Positions 31,691 to 42,773 of a DNA stretch of 64,000 bases are shown here, one piece after another (positions within the stretch are counted from its first letter, which is position 1; each line of letters begins with the position of its first letter). The stretch is taken from positions 16,577,828 to 16,641,827 of the forward strand of contig CM055906.1 in NCBI GenBank assembly GCA_029582155.1, given 5' to 3'. The translations under genes were made by a program, and so were the position numbers. The DNA comes from Panopea generosa (taxonomy: Eukaryota; Mollusca; Bivalvia; Adapedonta; Hiatellidae). The notes beneath the pieces are model-generated. The model saw only the letters and a program-made list of their open reading frames with translations. It did not search any database and was not told the origin of the DNA.

Positions 31691-32575
31691 TCCTAACATA
31701 ACATTGATTGTACACGTATAGCTGATCACAGGGACTGTATTCATCTGCACGACCAGTCATCCATTTACTGGTACTTACATTAAGGTCATTGGAAGTTTGA
31801 CGTTCATGTGTATATTTGTCAACAGTTCGTCTTTAAAAGGTAATATAATGCTATATTGAAGTATCAGATTGAAATTGAAATTAATATCGTCTTCTTACTC
31901 AATTTTACTGGTGATTGAAAACTATGTGGAGGTCAAATATTCAGTCCTAAACTTTCCACGTTAATATACAAGACGGTTAAAATGAATTAAATAAACGTAA
32001 AAAGTTTTAGTCGATCTACATAAATTGCATACGTGTAGTTTTACACCTTCCATGAATTGATTCGATTCCACCATAACTTGAGTGCTTTTTAATGCGGCTT
32101 TACACTAACGGTTATATATAACATACAGTTTTAATACCGCGAAATATAGCAAGATAGCAGAGTTCCCCTTTAAATGTTGAAAATGACTTTAGTGTCTCTG
32201 ATTCGTGTATAGATTTCTGGTCAAAATGGCAGTGAGCAGCCATGTTTTATAGAAATGCAGCATTTCGACAATCTTATTATTTCAACTTTGATAAAAGCTT
32301 TTCAACCGCTTTTTGTTGACTCCTTGTTTCTAAAGTATATGCATTAGAAGAGTAGAGTTAACTCATTTAAATGAGGAGTTAAACTAAATCCTCAAATCTA
32401 CTGAGCAAACTGTCACGCAGTTTATCCAATTAATACAAGTCCTTAATAAACGTAATTGTAACCGAGTTTACACAGAACGATGAGTTATATACAAACTAAT
32501 TCATTTTATACTATTTTGTAAAAACTAATAAGCAAACTATAAAGAACTGTATATTACTAAATGTAACTTTATATA
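31691..32575. other. Unannotated interval
   Basis: AT-rich with no exon or repeat recognised. Confidence 0.4.
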
Positions 32576-33068
32576 TTAAAGCAACACATCCACGTTTGAA
32601 CTTTTAAAAAAAAAATGAGTTATGAGCACATTTTCCATACAAACATATGATCAATTAGCTGTATATGAGCATATAAACACAATCCGGAACAAAATGATGC
32701 CCAAATTATAATGCGTGACTAGCACTTTATAAAACAAGCGTGTAACTCATACGAGTCAAAAAAAATTGTCAAAATGACTTTCAAGGCAGGTAAAGTACAC
32801 TACGCACTAAAACGTGAAGTTTTTTTAATACGACTCGCATAATTCAATTTGAAGCCAAGTTGGAATCCTCGGCAATTTTAAAATAATTTATAAAGCGTTT
32901 GTCACGCTTTATAATTTGGACATCTTTTTTTATAATTCTAAAGCGTTCTGGATAGTGTTTGTTAGCACATATACAGCTCACTGACCATATATTTATGTAT
33001 GGGAAATGTGCTCACAACTCAATTGAAAGACTTTTTAAAAAAGTTTAAACGTGGATGTGTTGCTTTAA
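32576..33068. mobile_element. MITE with about 80-bp inverted ends, TTAA flanks
   Basis: The left end AGCAACACATCCACGTTT is matched in reverse complement by AAACGTGGATGTGTTGCT at the right end. The match extends about 80 bp inward through ATGAGTTATGAGCACATTTT and CCATACA. Both ends are bounded by TTAA (32576-32579 and 33065-33068), as for piggyBac-type insertions. A TA duplication, as for Tc1/mariner elements, also fits. An internal hairpin, ATAAAGCGTTTGTCACGCTT, lies near 32890. The 493-bp element has no coding capacity. Confidence 0.88.
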
Positions 33069-33321
33069 ATACGTAAGTTCATCTTTCGCTGGTATTTTCT
33101 GCATTTACATGACACCCCTTTTGTCGTAGGTAAATAAAAACAGTGACTTTATTGTTTTAATGGCTCTGTTAAAACGTAATACGCTACTACAACGACGTGG
33201 ACAGACGATCTCATTATAAATACTCGGGTAATCTTTAAATAACGAAAGTGAGATAAGAATACTATTTTGTAAAATCTAATAAAACAATTTAAACAAGAAC
33301 ATTTTTGAAAACGACTGCTTT
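33069..33321. other. Unannotated interval
   Basis: Nothing recognised. Confidence 0.4.
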
Positions 33322-33540
33322 TTATATTAAGTTATATATACATAATACAAACAAATAAAACGTCAAACTATTTCCTTCTTTTACCTTCAAACCCATCTCA
33401 CGAATTAAAATAAAAGCCGATACTCGCTCGGCCGTTTCCGTACGCGATCGTTCGCCTTCGACGATTATCGATTTTATTCGGTTTGCTCCAAAAATGTGGC
33501 ATGATTTACTTCCTTTTTTTAATCCTATTATACTACTCAT
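33322..33540 (-). CDS. Unrecognised CpG-rich short frame
   Basis: A 72-codon frame starts with MSSIIGLKKGSKSCHIFGAN and includes GERSRTETAERVSAFILIRE. Its middle (33415-33480) is strikingly CpG-rich for this window. AAG/GTAAAAG could be a splice donor near 33384. I recognise no family. It may be a first coding exon of an unseen minus-strand gene, or chance. Confidence 0.2.
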   Translation of the reverse strand: MSSIIGLKKGSKSCHIFGANRIKSIIVEGERSRTETAERVSAFILIREMGLKVKEGNSLTFYLFVLCIYNLI

Positions 33541-34160
33541 CTTATAGAAAAGTAAGTGTTGGAGATGATCAAGACTACGAAAGTTATGAGGACCAGTCTA
33601 TTTAATATACAGGTTATCATCGTTCTACGCGTGAAAGCATCTTCCATGTAAATAGATATAGGCAACCCTGGTATAACCAGTCTTTTTCCCCGTTTGATTT
33701 TAAGTACCGAGAGTACTTTTGTTGTTTATTTCATAACACAATTTAATATGCCACGACTGGTGGAAATTAGTCCCCTTCTTTTATGGACTCGTCTTGCTTT
33801 TTTCCGCCAAACTGTCAATTTATCTAAAAATTATTAAATAAGGGTGAGTTCATTTTATATAGGTTAGATACCGTTACTCCAGTCAATTTTATTTACTTGA
33901 TAACGGATTCTTTGGTCTAAGGGCATTATTTAATATTATTGGGATAGAACGTTTAAAAGCTAACCTGATATATGCTGTAGGTTATAGTTGAAATGATATT
34001 AGAAGGAGTCATTATAATGATGAGTTACCTCCGATGAATTTGTGTCACACCGTTAATAAATATTATTTCCTGTACACATGAGAGCAAAAGCGTAGCAGTC
34101 GGGCGGGATGACCCCCTACCAGAATTTCAGGTTTGGTGAGGCGAGCGAGGTCAGCATATA
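33541..34160. other. Unannotated interval
   Basis: No gene or repeat recognised. Confidence 0.4.
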
Positions 34161-34216
34161 CGCGCACGCACACACGCACACACGCACGCACGCACGCACG
34201 CACACACGCACACACC
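34161..34216. repeat. (AC/GCAC)n microsatellite
   Basis: Mixed CACACG and CACG units, a potential Z-DNA-type alternating purine-pyrimidine tract. Arg/Thr/His-rich and Cys/Val-rich frames across it are artefacts. Confidence 0.95.
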
Positions 34217-35221
34217 GGCGTAGCTACACATAGAAAAAATAAACACATAACCTCTGATTATGCACAATTGGTCATTTACATTTCTAACAAAATACGGCGG
34301 AATACCCCCAGAGTTTTCATCAAAATGTCTAAGCCTGCATTTTAACTTTGACAAAGTTTTGCCCCTGTCACACCTGCTCACATTAACAGTAGAAAGAAAC
34401 ACTCTCCGCTGCGTCTTGGCTCGTAGTAGTGGGAATGACATACGATTGAGGTTCACTTTTTAATGCATCTTATGGTTTAGTTAAGTTTGTGTGTGTTTCT
34501 TTAATAAAACTGTTTGAAAGTCACAAACTATTGGAGTAAATAATATATTTTCTAAGATATGAGTAGAAATCAGCTGTTGGTGTTTAAGATGTCAATCAGT
34601 TTTCGGTATCCAAATAGCGGGAGTAGAGTATAATTACCGCCATCAGCGGGAAAGGGATACCCTTCTCACACACTACCCCCGGGCTGCCTCTCCTCAATAA
34701 CTGAAGTGCTCTTATGCCCATTAAAGTATCGTTTACTTATACAATATTTATAGTTACGCTAAATTACACAAAGTGAATCACAAAGCCAAGCCGTTCCTTT
34801 TAAAAGGATCAATTATTTTGTATTGATAGACTGTAGAAAAGTCTTGGGGCGGTGGATATCAAACACAATTGATTCGGTTGGATTAGATAAATTTTCCTTT
34901 CTATTCTTAATCGGTCGTGTGCAAAGCATCATATTAGCACACCAAAAAGAAAACCAGTAAAGGATTAAACTTGTATCTGTAATTTAGACCCGAAGTGATC
35001 AGGATAGTAGGCCGCAGTGTCTATAATTTGGGCTTTAAAATAAACACAAAAATGTTTTGTCCGTATATCAGGGAGTATGTGTACAAACTAGTAACACTAT
35101 GTTTGCTCTGAAAATGACAATATTGACGATCCTCGAACAAATATATTTAACAGGACCATTTTCCGCTATTTCTACTGGACCGAATCTCACCACAGAGACG
35201 ATGTCGTTGATTCCAAGCTAT
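34217..35221. other. Unannotated interval
   Basis: Overlapping opposite-strand frames at about 34151-34463 have no recognisable domain. No repeat recognised. Confidence 0.4.
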
Positions 35222-35358
35222 GCTAGTTAGTTTAGATATATTAACTGCCATATAAACACACAATACAGTATAACTTGTGCATATAAATCATATACGATTA
35301 TATACATGAAATATATGTATAAATGGCAATAGCATATTTTAATCTAACTAACATAACT
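35222..35358. mobile_element. Foldback/MITE-like element, about 135 bp
   Basis: GTTAGTTTAGATATATTAAC followed by TGCCATATAAAC on the left is matched in reverse complement by GTATAAATGGCAATAGCATA and TTTTAATCTAACTAAC on the right. Together they form a hairpin with arms of about 35 bp. Confidence 0.7.
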
Positions 35359-35359
35359 A

Positions 35360-35520
35360 ACAAGGGTTGCGGCTATAAATAACCCTTAGTATAACAAAAA
35401 AGATAGGTATCGTTGGAATAAGATGTACTTCACCAAATCACATCCACATAACACTTTAAGTTATTTTGTTACACTAAGGGTTGCGGTTAAAATAACCCTT
35501 AATGTAACAAAAAATACTTT
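35360..35520. repeat. Paired palindromic direct repeats
   Basis: AAGGGTTGCGGCTATAAATA followed by ACCCTTAGTATAACAAAA recurs 115 bp later as AAGGGTTGCGGTTAAAATAA with CCCTTAATGTAACAAAA. Each copy is itself an inverted repeat (AAGGGTT/AACCCTT). TTTTGTTACACTAAGGGTT at 35466 is the reverse complement of the first copy's right half. Confidence 0.75.
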
Positions 35521-36361
35521 GTCAGAGGTGTTTGACGTTTTTTCTTAACCTCTGGTAAATCGTTTTTATTTAAATAATTTTTATGAAGTGGAAAACGAGA
35601 ATTTAAAGGAGACCCATAATTTTATAAAATATTGCTGTTTTTTAACAAGAGTTTGAGATGATAAGTGCCTACTTACCTTCCAACAATGTTATTTTTTTTC
35701 AAACACTAAGTGATCATTTTATTAATAATGTTCCATAATTACAAAATGTCCAAGATAAAACCACGGTCAATTGTAAACATACTGCGACGTCAAGCCACCT
35801 TTACATTAATGCTTTTGTAACGATGGTGATAAAATGAAGCATATTTTTAGAACCGAAATAACACTAGAGCGGGTAATGTCACTTGAAAATCTGAGAAAAA
35901 GAGAGAACTATTAGTGAGTGACCAATAACAGTATTTATACATTGTTTTTCTAATTTTGGTAAAATTGACCTTGACCTCTTTCCCTCTAAACCTCCCCATC
36001 CCCCAAACAAAATGAGTTTTTCTTTTCTGACAATCATAACGCAAGATACCACTAAACTAAGATAGCATTATTTCATTTGTAGCATCAATGACCTTAACAA
36101 AATATAGAATATAATCTTACAAAAAAATCACCAACATTTTTTTCTTTTTTATTTTAATATCATTTAGATAAAATTGTGTGGACATGGGTAATACATGCCT
36201 CCATTTCATAGCAGGGACAAATAAGTTTCTAGTTAAAAAAAAAGTTACACTAAGTGAATCCGTTTTATAATCATATGTCAATACATGTTAATGTGTTTAA
36301 TTATTTACATGTTATTACAACATTGTAACTTGATGAGAAACTAAGTATAGTTTACATCAAT
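35521..36361. other. Unannotated interval
   Basis: AT-rich with no exon or repeat recognised. Confidence 0.4.
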
Positions 36362-36422
36362 ATAATATTCTTCTTCGTCTTCTTCGTCATCTTCTTCTTC
36401 TTTTTCTTCTTCATCTTCAAAA
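36362..36422. repeat. (TTC)n microsatellite
   Basis: An interrupted TTC/GTC/ATC pyrimidine tract. Confidence 0.92.
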
Positions 36423-36597
36423 CATACTTTAAGTGTAACACTTGTTCGCGACCGTTACCGTAACCCTTATCATAACGGTGTGGCAAACGGCGGCGCTAAC
36501 AAGGATTAGCATTCGGAACGTCTCTATCAATTCTCCAAATCAAACAAAAAGTGAGAGCAGTGCCCGAAGTATTCCGAATGAAGGAGAAGGTGAAGAT

Positions 36598-37083
36598 ATA
36601 AAGTATAAAAACACATGATAATGTCAATGCCATAATGCACACGCACTTACCAAGTATAAAAACACATGATAATGTCAATGCCATAATGCACACGCACTTA
36701 CCTAGTATAAAAACACATGATAATGCCAATGCCATAATGCACACGCACTTACCTAGTATAAAAACACATGATAATGTCACTGCCATAATGCACACACACT
36801 TACCTAGTATAAAAATGCACACACACTTACCTAGTATAAAAACACATAATAATGTCAATGCCATAATGCACACGCACTTACCTAGTATAAAAACACATGA
36901 TAATGTCATTGCCATAATGCACACGCACTTACCTAGTATAAAAACACATAATAATGTCAATGCCATAATGCACACACACTTACCTAGTATAAAAACACAT
37001 GATAATGTCATTGCCATAATGCACACACACTTACCTAGTATAAAAACACATGACAATGTCAATGCCATAATGCACACACATCT
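36598..37083. repeat. 51-bp tandem repeat, about 9.5 units
   Basis: The unit reads TAGTATAAAAACACATGATA, then ATGTCAATGCCATAATGCAC, then ACGCACTTACC. One copy near 36808-36840 is truncated to a partial unit of about 30 bp (still a multiple of 3). Because 51 is a multiple of 3, long frames are open on both strands (MHTHLPSIKTHDNVNAI on plus, CIMALTLSCVFILGKCV on minus). No upstream exon, known domain or codon bias supports either as a gene. Each unit carries CTAG/GTAAGT, a perfect 5' splice-donor match, on the minus strand. Confidence 0.92.
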
Positions 37084-37754
37084 TTTACTGCCCCACCGTG
37101 CCATTTTGTTTATAGAGTCAATCCAAAGATATTGCCTGTATAACTGTCCGCTCACACCAAACACTAACAGTTAATGGATTTCAAAATAATATATATTATT
37201 TTAATGTGTAAGAAAACAATAACAATCCCAATTAAAACACAACCGTTAAATGTAATAACAATGACTCGTTCTCATCCAATACACACTCGCAGGAATAGTA
37301 TTAATTTCAAGTATTAAATCAAATAAATCGCCGTTGTTGTTTCCACAAAACAATGCATCGGTAAGCAATAGCTATTAATTACAACAAAGTAAATATTGAT
37401 GAACGAGGATTATTGCATGCCACGTTTAAAGTAAACGAAATTTGAGAGATTCATACTGAGCGTAATCAAAGCACAGTGTTTCCTTAACAGTTTAAACAAA
37501 TATTTAAAATTTGTAGATACATACCATTTTAGGTGTAATGCAATTGTAACGACATAGTGACTTTTTGTTCGTACATAACTTATTGTCCGCAGCAACTATA
37601 CTTTATGTGTTATTGAACATTGCAGTTGTTATGAAAAACAGACATACCTTGAGCAGTTTTTTAATTCAATACTTTTGTAATACATATCCATTTTCAGAGT
37701 AATAATATGTCAACTATTCGTCCACGATGCAATTCAAACCAACAATTCTAAAAT
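37084..37754. other. Unannotated interval
   Basis: No gene or repeat recognised. Confidence 0.4.
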
Positions 37755-37968
37755 GGCACATAATTGTCCAGAAATCTGGTATCATTTTCAGTAGTGACTT
37801 CTTAAATACTGACCATTTAACACATGGAATTAAACTTTAGTTATATTTTTCTTCTTTTTTCAGGGCTTTGTATTGCAGTGATGTAATTTTCCCTACAATG
37901 TGTCAAATGGTCAGTAATCTAGCAATCACCACTGAAAATTTGATGCTGATACAAGATTTCTTGGCAAT
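37755..37968. repeat. Foldback within D2 repeat
   Basis: ACATAATTGTCCAGAAATCT, GGTATCA, TTTTCAGTAGTGA and ACTGACCATTTAACACAT on the left have matching reverse complements at about 37900-37965. The arms are about 75 bp and the loop about 60 bp. Confidence 0.78.
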
Positions 37969-38177
37969 TATGTGTCTTATTATTTTTCTGGATCGCTAAA
38001 CCATTGAATTTAAAAAAAAACTGGCCATGTATACTTTGTTTACCTTTATAACTGCAGATCCTGAACCAGTGAAGAATTTGAGCCGAGACATATGCTGCAG
38101 ATTTTGTTTTTTCACTGTGTTTTGGACATAAATGTTACAATGGGGCCCTATGGGAAATGTAATAGTGGTGTGAGACG
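37857..38177 (+). repeat. Dispersed repeat family D2, copy 2
   Basis: Reverse-complement partner of 19050-19325, about 60 bp longer because of an insertion around 37985-38045. Shared runs include CAGGGCTTTGTATTGCAGTG, CCTGAACCAGTGAAGAAT, GCAGATTTTGTTTTTT and CCCTATGGGAAATGT. Confidence 0.82.
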
Positions 38178-38276
38178 TTAACGTTATCGTCGTCGTCGTA
38201 GTAGTAGTAGTTTTAGTTGTAGTTGTCGCTGTCGTTGTCGTTGTCGTTGTTGTCGTTATAGTTATTATCGCTGTAC
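38178..38276. repeat. (GTC/GTA/GTT)n trinucleotide tract
   Basis: Imperfect trinucleotide repeats directly after the D2 end, perhaps grown from its tail. Confidence 0.9.
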
Positions 38277-39044
38277 TTCATTTTTCTGTAAAAGAAACAA
38301 TAGAATACTTAATCATTTGCAGGGTGACAAACCCAAGTGACTTTTGGTCACGTGTACAGCTGCTTTTCCAAATATAGATATCGCAATACTTACTTTATGA
38401 GAATGGTGTGTTCAATACTAAAACGCCATATGGGTTCGCTATCATACTTTGGTACGCATACATTGTGTACATTGTATATACTTTGATGTGTTACAACTAC
38501 TATTTAATTGTAGGTGACTTGTAGGCCCATTAGGCCGGATACTGTTATATTTATATTTTGTTGTATTATGCTTCTTTTTCATGTATATCATGCACATGTC
38601 ACTATAACATAATGTTTTACCTACTTACATACAAATCCATTTAATTTAAGGAAGAAAACAGAGATAAACTTTTTGACAAAGAGCTCCATGCGGACAATTA
38701 GCGCCGTAACAAAGTCAAAATTAGTTTACTACTGTATAAGTAAAGGATCAATGGAAGCGATGATTATCAAACTAACATACAGTTAGCTTATAAAAGGCCG
38801 AATGGTTTTTATTGGAATTTTCAACAGCTATCAATGTGAATGGCAAAAACTGATAAATAAATAATTGAAGTCAATATGATTTATTTATGTTATTTGTCAC
38901 TTGATTTTGATTTAATTTGTTAGAACAACTCAAGTTATCGAAAGTCGACACAATGCTAAAAACTAGTACCACTAAACAAGAATAATGACAGAGTTAAAGG
39001 TTGTAGTAGTTAAATTGAGACATATTCTATTATAGGGCTAAATT
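38277..39044. other. Unannotated interval
   Basis: No gene recognised. Confidence 0.4.
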
Positions 39045-39160
39045 CATTTTTATGTATGTGTAAAGAATGTCGAATCACGCACAAATCAAATAAAGTCCGA
39101 AGATGTGCGATTTTACATTCTTAACACATGCATAAAAACAGAAAAAATGAATTTAATTCT
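39045..39160. repeat. Imperfect inverted repeat
   Basis: TTCATTTTTATGTATGTGTA with AAGAATGT pairs with ACATTCTTAACACATGCATA and AAAACAGAAAAAATGAA, giving arms of about 30 bp around a loop of about 45 bp. It resembles a small foldback element. Confidence 0.65.
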
Positions 39161-39353
39161 TACAATTACAATCCTGATGTACATGTATATATTTATTTAA
39201 TTTGAGACTCCTCAAATGAATTGAATTTAAAACTATCCGCTGCAAAGTGAACGCGTAGGACTACATCACCTCTGTCCTGGTTGACATTAAATTCACATTT
39301 ATGTAATGGGTAGTTGTCAATTAATTAGAATTGACATTCAACCCAATTCAAGT

Positions 39354-40440
39354 CTAGAACTTAGACTTGAACTCGTTGATAGTCTCCAAGGACACAGTTT
39401 CACATGAAAGGGAATTCCATAATGAGATGACCCTTGGAAAGAAGGAGAATTTCAGTGAATCAGTATAGGCGAGGGATCTCCTATACTGAAATGGGTGAGA
39501 TGAGGTTGATCTTGAGGATCGCTGGGATTGGATATGTGACAGGTAATTGTTCTTGTCAATAGATTAAACGCCTATTGGGATCTTTATAGAAGTCCAGTTT
39601 ATAGATTTAACACCTATAAGGCACTTTATAGAAGTCCAGTTTGTAGATTAAACACCTATTGGGAACTTTATAGAAGTCCAGTTTGTAGATTAAACACATA
39701 TCGGGAACTTTATTGAAGTCCAGTTTGTAGATTAAACGCCTATTGGGAACTTTATAGAAGTCCAGTTTGTAGATTAAACACCTATTGAGAACATTTATAG
39801 AAGTCCAGTTTGTAGATTAAACGCCTATTGGAAACTTTATAGAAGTCCAGTTTGTAGATTAAACACCTATCGGGAACTTTATAGAAGTCCAGTTTGTAGA
39901 TTAAACACATATCGGGAACTTTACTGAAGGAATTTGCCAAGTCCATAACGTCATTTATAGCTCTGTCCAGATTTGAAAGAAGAGCTAGACGAACTGTACT
40001 AGTTGGGTTTCGCATGACCAATTGGTACGGAAGCCGTGTTGAGAATCCACCAGAATGTTGTTAGATTCTACATGTTTGATTATGCTGCTAACCATAATGT
40101 GCCACAGGGACTTGCAGCAAATGCAAGTGAGGGAGACTTGTCTGTAATTGGCAGGGTCATACTTCTCACCTTTTTTAATGCTGGTGCTACATTAGCAAGA
40201 TGCCAATTACCAGAAACACCCCCTCAAGAATTGACCTGTTATAAATAGCGGAAAGGACAGGGCTTATCTCTTTCCTACATTCTTGGAGTACGCGTGCACT
40301 GATATTGTCTGAGCCAGCAGTTTCATTTGAACGTTGAGCTTACATGGTAGTTTATCCACGCCATTTACCTCTACTTGGATGTCCTTTATATCCGGAAAAG
40401 GACTTGGAGGGAGTCATCTGGCTCTGATTAGTTCAGGTCG
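39354..40440 (-). pseudogene. LINE RT pseudogene interrupted by a minisatellite
   Basis: On the minus strand, 40330-40230 reads ETAGSDNISARVLQECRKEI, then SPVLSAIYNRSILEG. Next comes KYDPANYRQVSLTCICCKSL, the LINE RT fingers motif (normally NYRP-(I/V)-SL). It continues with HGFRTNWSCETQLVQFV and, after a frameshift, DRAINDVMDLANSFSKVPD, the motif A region (usually LDFSKAFDKVPH). Instead of the rest of the palm, a 42-bp minisatellite occupies 39560-39925. Beyond it, 39557-39354 gives the normal C-terminus, including YTDSLKFSFFPRVISLWNSL and ETINEFKSKF with a natural stop. Motifs B-D and the thumb are gone. Several frameshifts confirm it is dead. Confidence 0.86.
39560..39925 (-). repeat. 42-bp minisatellite derived from RT coding sequence
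   Basis: About nine units that, on the minus strand, encode the 14-residue KVPDRCLIYKLDFY. This is recognisably the segment after RT motif A (KVPH-R-x-L-(I/L)-x-KL-x-x-YG). The array sits exactly where that segment belongs in the flanking LINE pseudogene. The unit length is a multiple of three, so the frame stays open through several units. Confidence 0.88.
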
Positions 40441-41285
40441 TACCCTACATTTTTAATTCAATGTTTGCAATACATATCACATTTACAATCATAACCAATA
40501 GTATGAAAAAAGACTTGAAAAAGGTCGTAAAAGAATAAAAGAACTAAAGTGTTAGAAAAATAAGAATGTCTCATTATGTTGTCTATACGCAGCTTGTGTC
40601 CTATGCACCTTGACCTTTGTATACCTTTGAATAAAACAATTAACGAGCTCACAAGATCGAAGTAAGTTTAGTTTCTGGACTGGCCTAATGTCGCCTTTAC
40701 AGCAATCGTATATACTCGGCCAATTCCTTCGGTATTAGAATAATTGGCGAGGTGGTCCGAATGGCCTTTACAGATGAATCCATGATCTGATATCTCAAGA
40801 AGTTCGACGATACAGAATACAGAACGCAGAATTTTTATTGAGACGTAAACTATACAGTTTTTTGTCTAAAATAAATTGTTAACAATCAAAATGTCGCACG
40901 AAATACACATTATATAACACATTGAAAACAATTTATGTATAATTCGTAGAATTTCTATAACAAACATACAAAACATGATTCAATGATAGATCTGTTACAA
41001 CTGAGGGGTCCCATTATCCAGTGCTGTTAGAATAATGTTTGTCAGGATGACACTGCTTATCAATTTATACTGGTTGGGTTAAAATAACTAAAACACAGGC
41101 TGCAGATTATAGATGATTTATCTTGTCTTGCAATTTCTTTCAGTAGAATATATACACAATAAGTAAATTTAATAGATCTATGTTCCTGGATTTTTAATAA
41201 ATTAGTGAATACGTTTTTTTGATATAGATTATGCTTGTTTTGTACGTTGGATGAACTATAAATAATCCCCGTATCGCACCTCTAT
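40441..41285. other. Unannotated interval
   Basis: No exon recognised. ATTGAGACGTAAACTATACA at about 40838 also occurs at about 24078, so both sites hold scraps of a dispersed repeat. Confidence 0.4.
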
Positions 41286-41430
41286 CCGGTGATACGCTTC
41301 AAAAGTTCCTCCAAACGTCGTAAAGTCCTAACCGTTTTGATCAAAGTTCCAAAAGTCGTAAAAGTTCTAAAAGTTCTAAAACGTTCTCAAAGATCTGAAG
41401 TTTCTAAAAGTTCCAAAAAGTCCAAGTGAC
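41286..41430. repeat. Degenerate AAAGTTCTA-type short repeat
   Basis: About a dozen imperfect 9-11 bp units such as AAAGTTCTAA, AAAGTTCCAA and AAAGTCGTAA. Confidence 0.75.
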
Positions 41431-42773
41431 ATAAAATCCGCTGTTTATATACCCATCCTGACGAGGAATTGTCCAAATCCCAACCAACCGACAGATTCTT
41501 GTAGGGACCAAACATGTTTCTTTGGCACCCGACAAGTAACCATTAGTTACTGACAAAGTCGGTTGGGAGAATTACAAGATATTGTCGGTAAGTGAGAAAA
41601 CATCCGATGGTTTCTTGTACAGAATAATTACAAAATAAATACATACATGCACATTGACTTACAATGTTCCCAGAATAAATAATGTTATAAATTGTGAAAA
41701 AAAACGTCCGATGAATTGAACTGTGACAATCTAAATATAGAAATACACAAAATAGCTCTTCTGAAAGGAAGTTGTTTATATTTCAAACAGAAAACAGGCT
41801 GTCTGCTTTCGCAGATAAATATGACTAAATTTAAGTAATAAAGTGCCTTAAAAGACTTTTAATAATGAACAATCAACGGATAAAGTTCTCTACAATACAT
41901 ACATCAATCTGTAGACAAAATGAGCTGATTTATAACAAGTAAGATGAATTACAGACAGATAAACATGTGATTAAAAATATCAAAGTTGTAATGATGACTT
42001 TTATCATCAAGGTGACTGTTATCACAAGTAGTAAATGGTCTTTATGAAAAGATAATACTACTGTATTAATAATGCCTTAAAAACACACGAGCTTAGAGCA
42101 GTACTTAACAATATGAAGCTATGATAAAATTACTCAAATAATTTGTCTAAACAATGCAACTAGAGTTTACATTACAGATCTTACGAATTAATCTACGCCT
42201 CGGGAAAGATTTTTAGATAACTGCATTTCGTTTTTGAGGGGAGTTAGCGACGGTTTCGGGAGGTACACTAAAACTGATATGGTGGTTGTTCGCGGAAACA
42301 TTACGCAGACCAATCCCAGCAACAAATACTTCATCAACCCTATCACCCTATCTTCGCACTAACCGTGGAAGGATATTCATGCAATATAATGCACATTGCC
42401 ATGCCGTCATAGCATTCAGGACAACAACATTCGAACGATAAAATGGCCGCCATGTAGTCCGGATTAAAATTCCAACTGAACACGTGTGGGGCGAAATCGA
42501 CCAATGTTTACGATAGTTACCTAGGAAACAAACATTGATGACCTCTCAAGGGAAGCGTGTGAAATATCTTCAACCTCAACATTTTCTCCACGACACATAC
42601 AAGTTGTATGTGGTCATACGCGATATTGATTTTCGTAAATTTTGAAATTACTGGATTCTATAAAATTCAATCAAATACACATTTTTGAAATTCTTAAAGT
42701 ACGTTGTTTTGCTTACCTGTGTGTGGTTACTTACAGACGATTTTTCAAGACAAGGCATGAAAGCGAATTAATG
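41431..42773. other. Unannotated interval with YY1-like site
   Basis: No exon recognised. AAAATGGCCGCCATG near 42439 matches the YY1 promoter/initiator consensus (AANATGGCNGC) and is palindromic at ATGGCCGCCAT, in a locally CpG-richer stretch. No adjacent coding start was identified. Confidence 0.35.

Noticed and set aside
36496..37174. 179- and 222-residue frames over the 51-bp repeat as real genes
   Set aside because: Both strands are open solely because the unit is a multiple of three; flanking residues show no domain. Kept only as a finding.
40036..40248. Plus-strand 70-residue frame
   Set aside because: Antisense shadow of the LINE reverse transcriptase fingers region.
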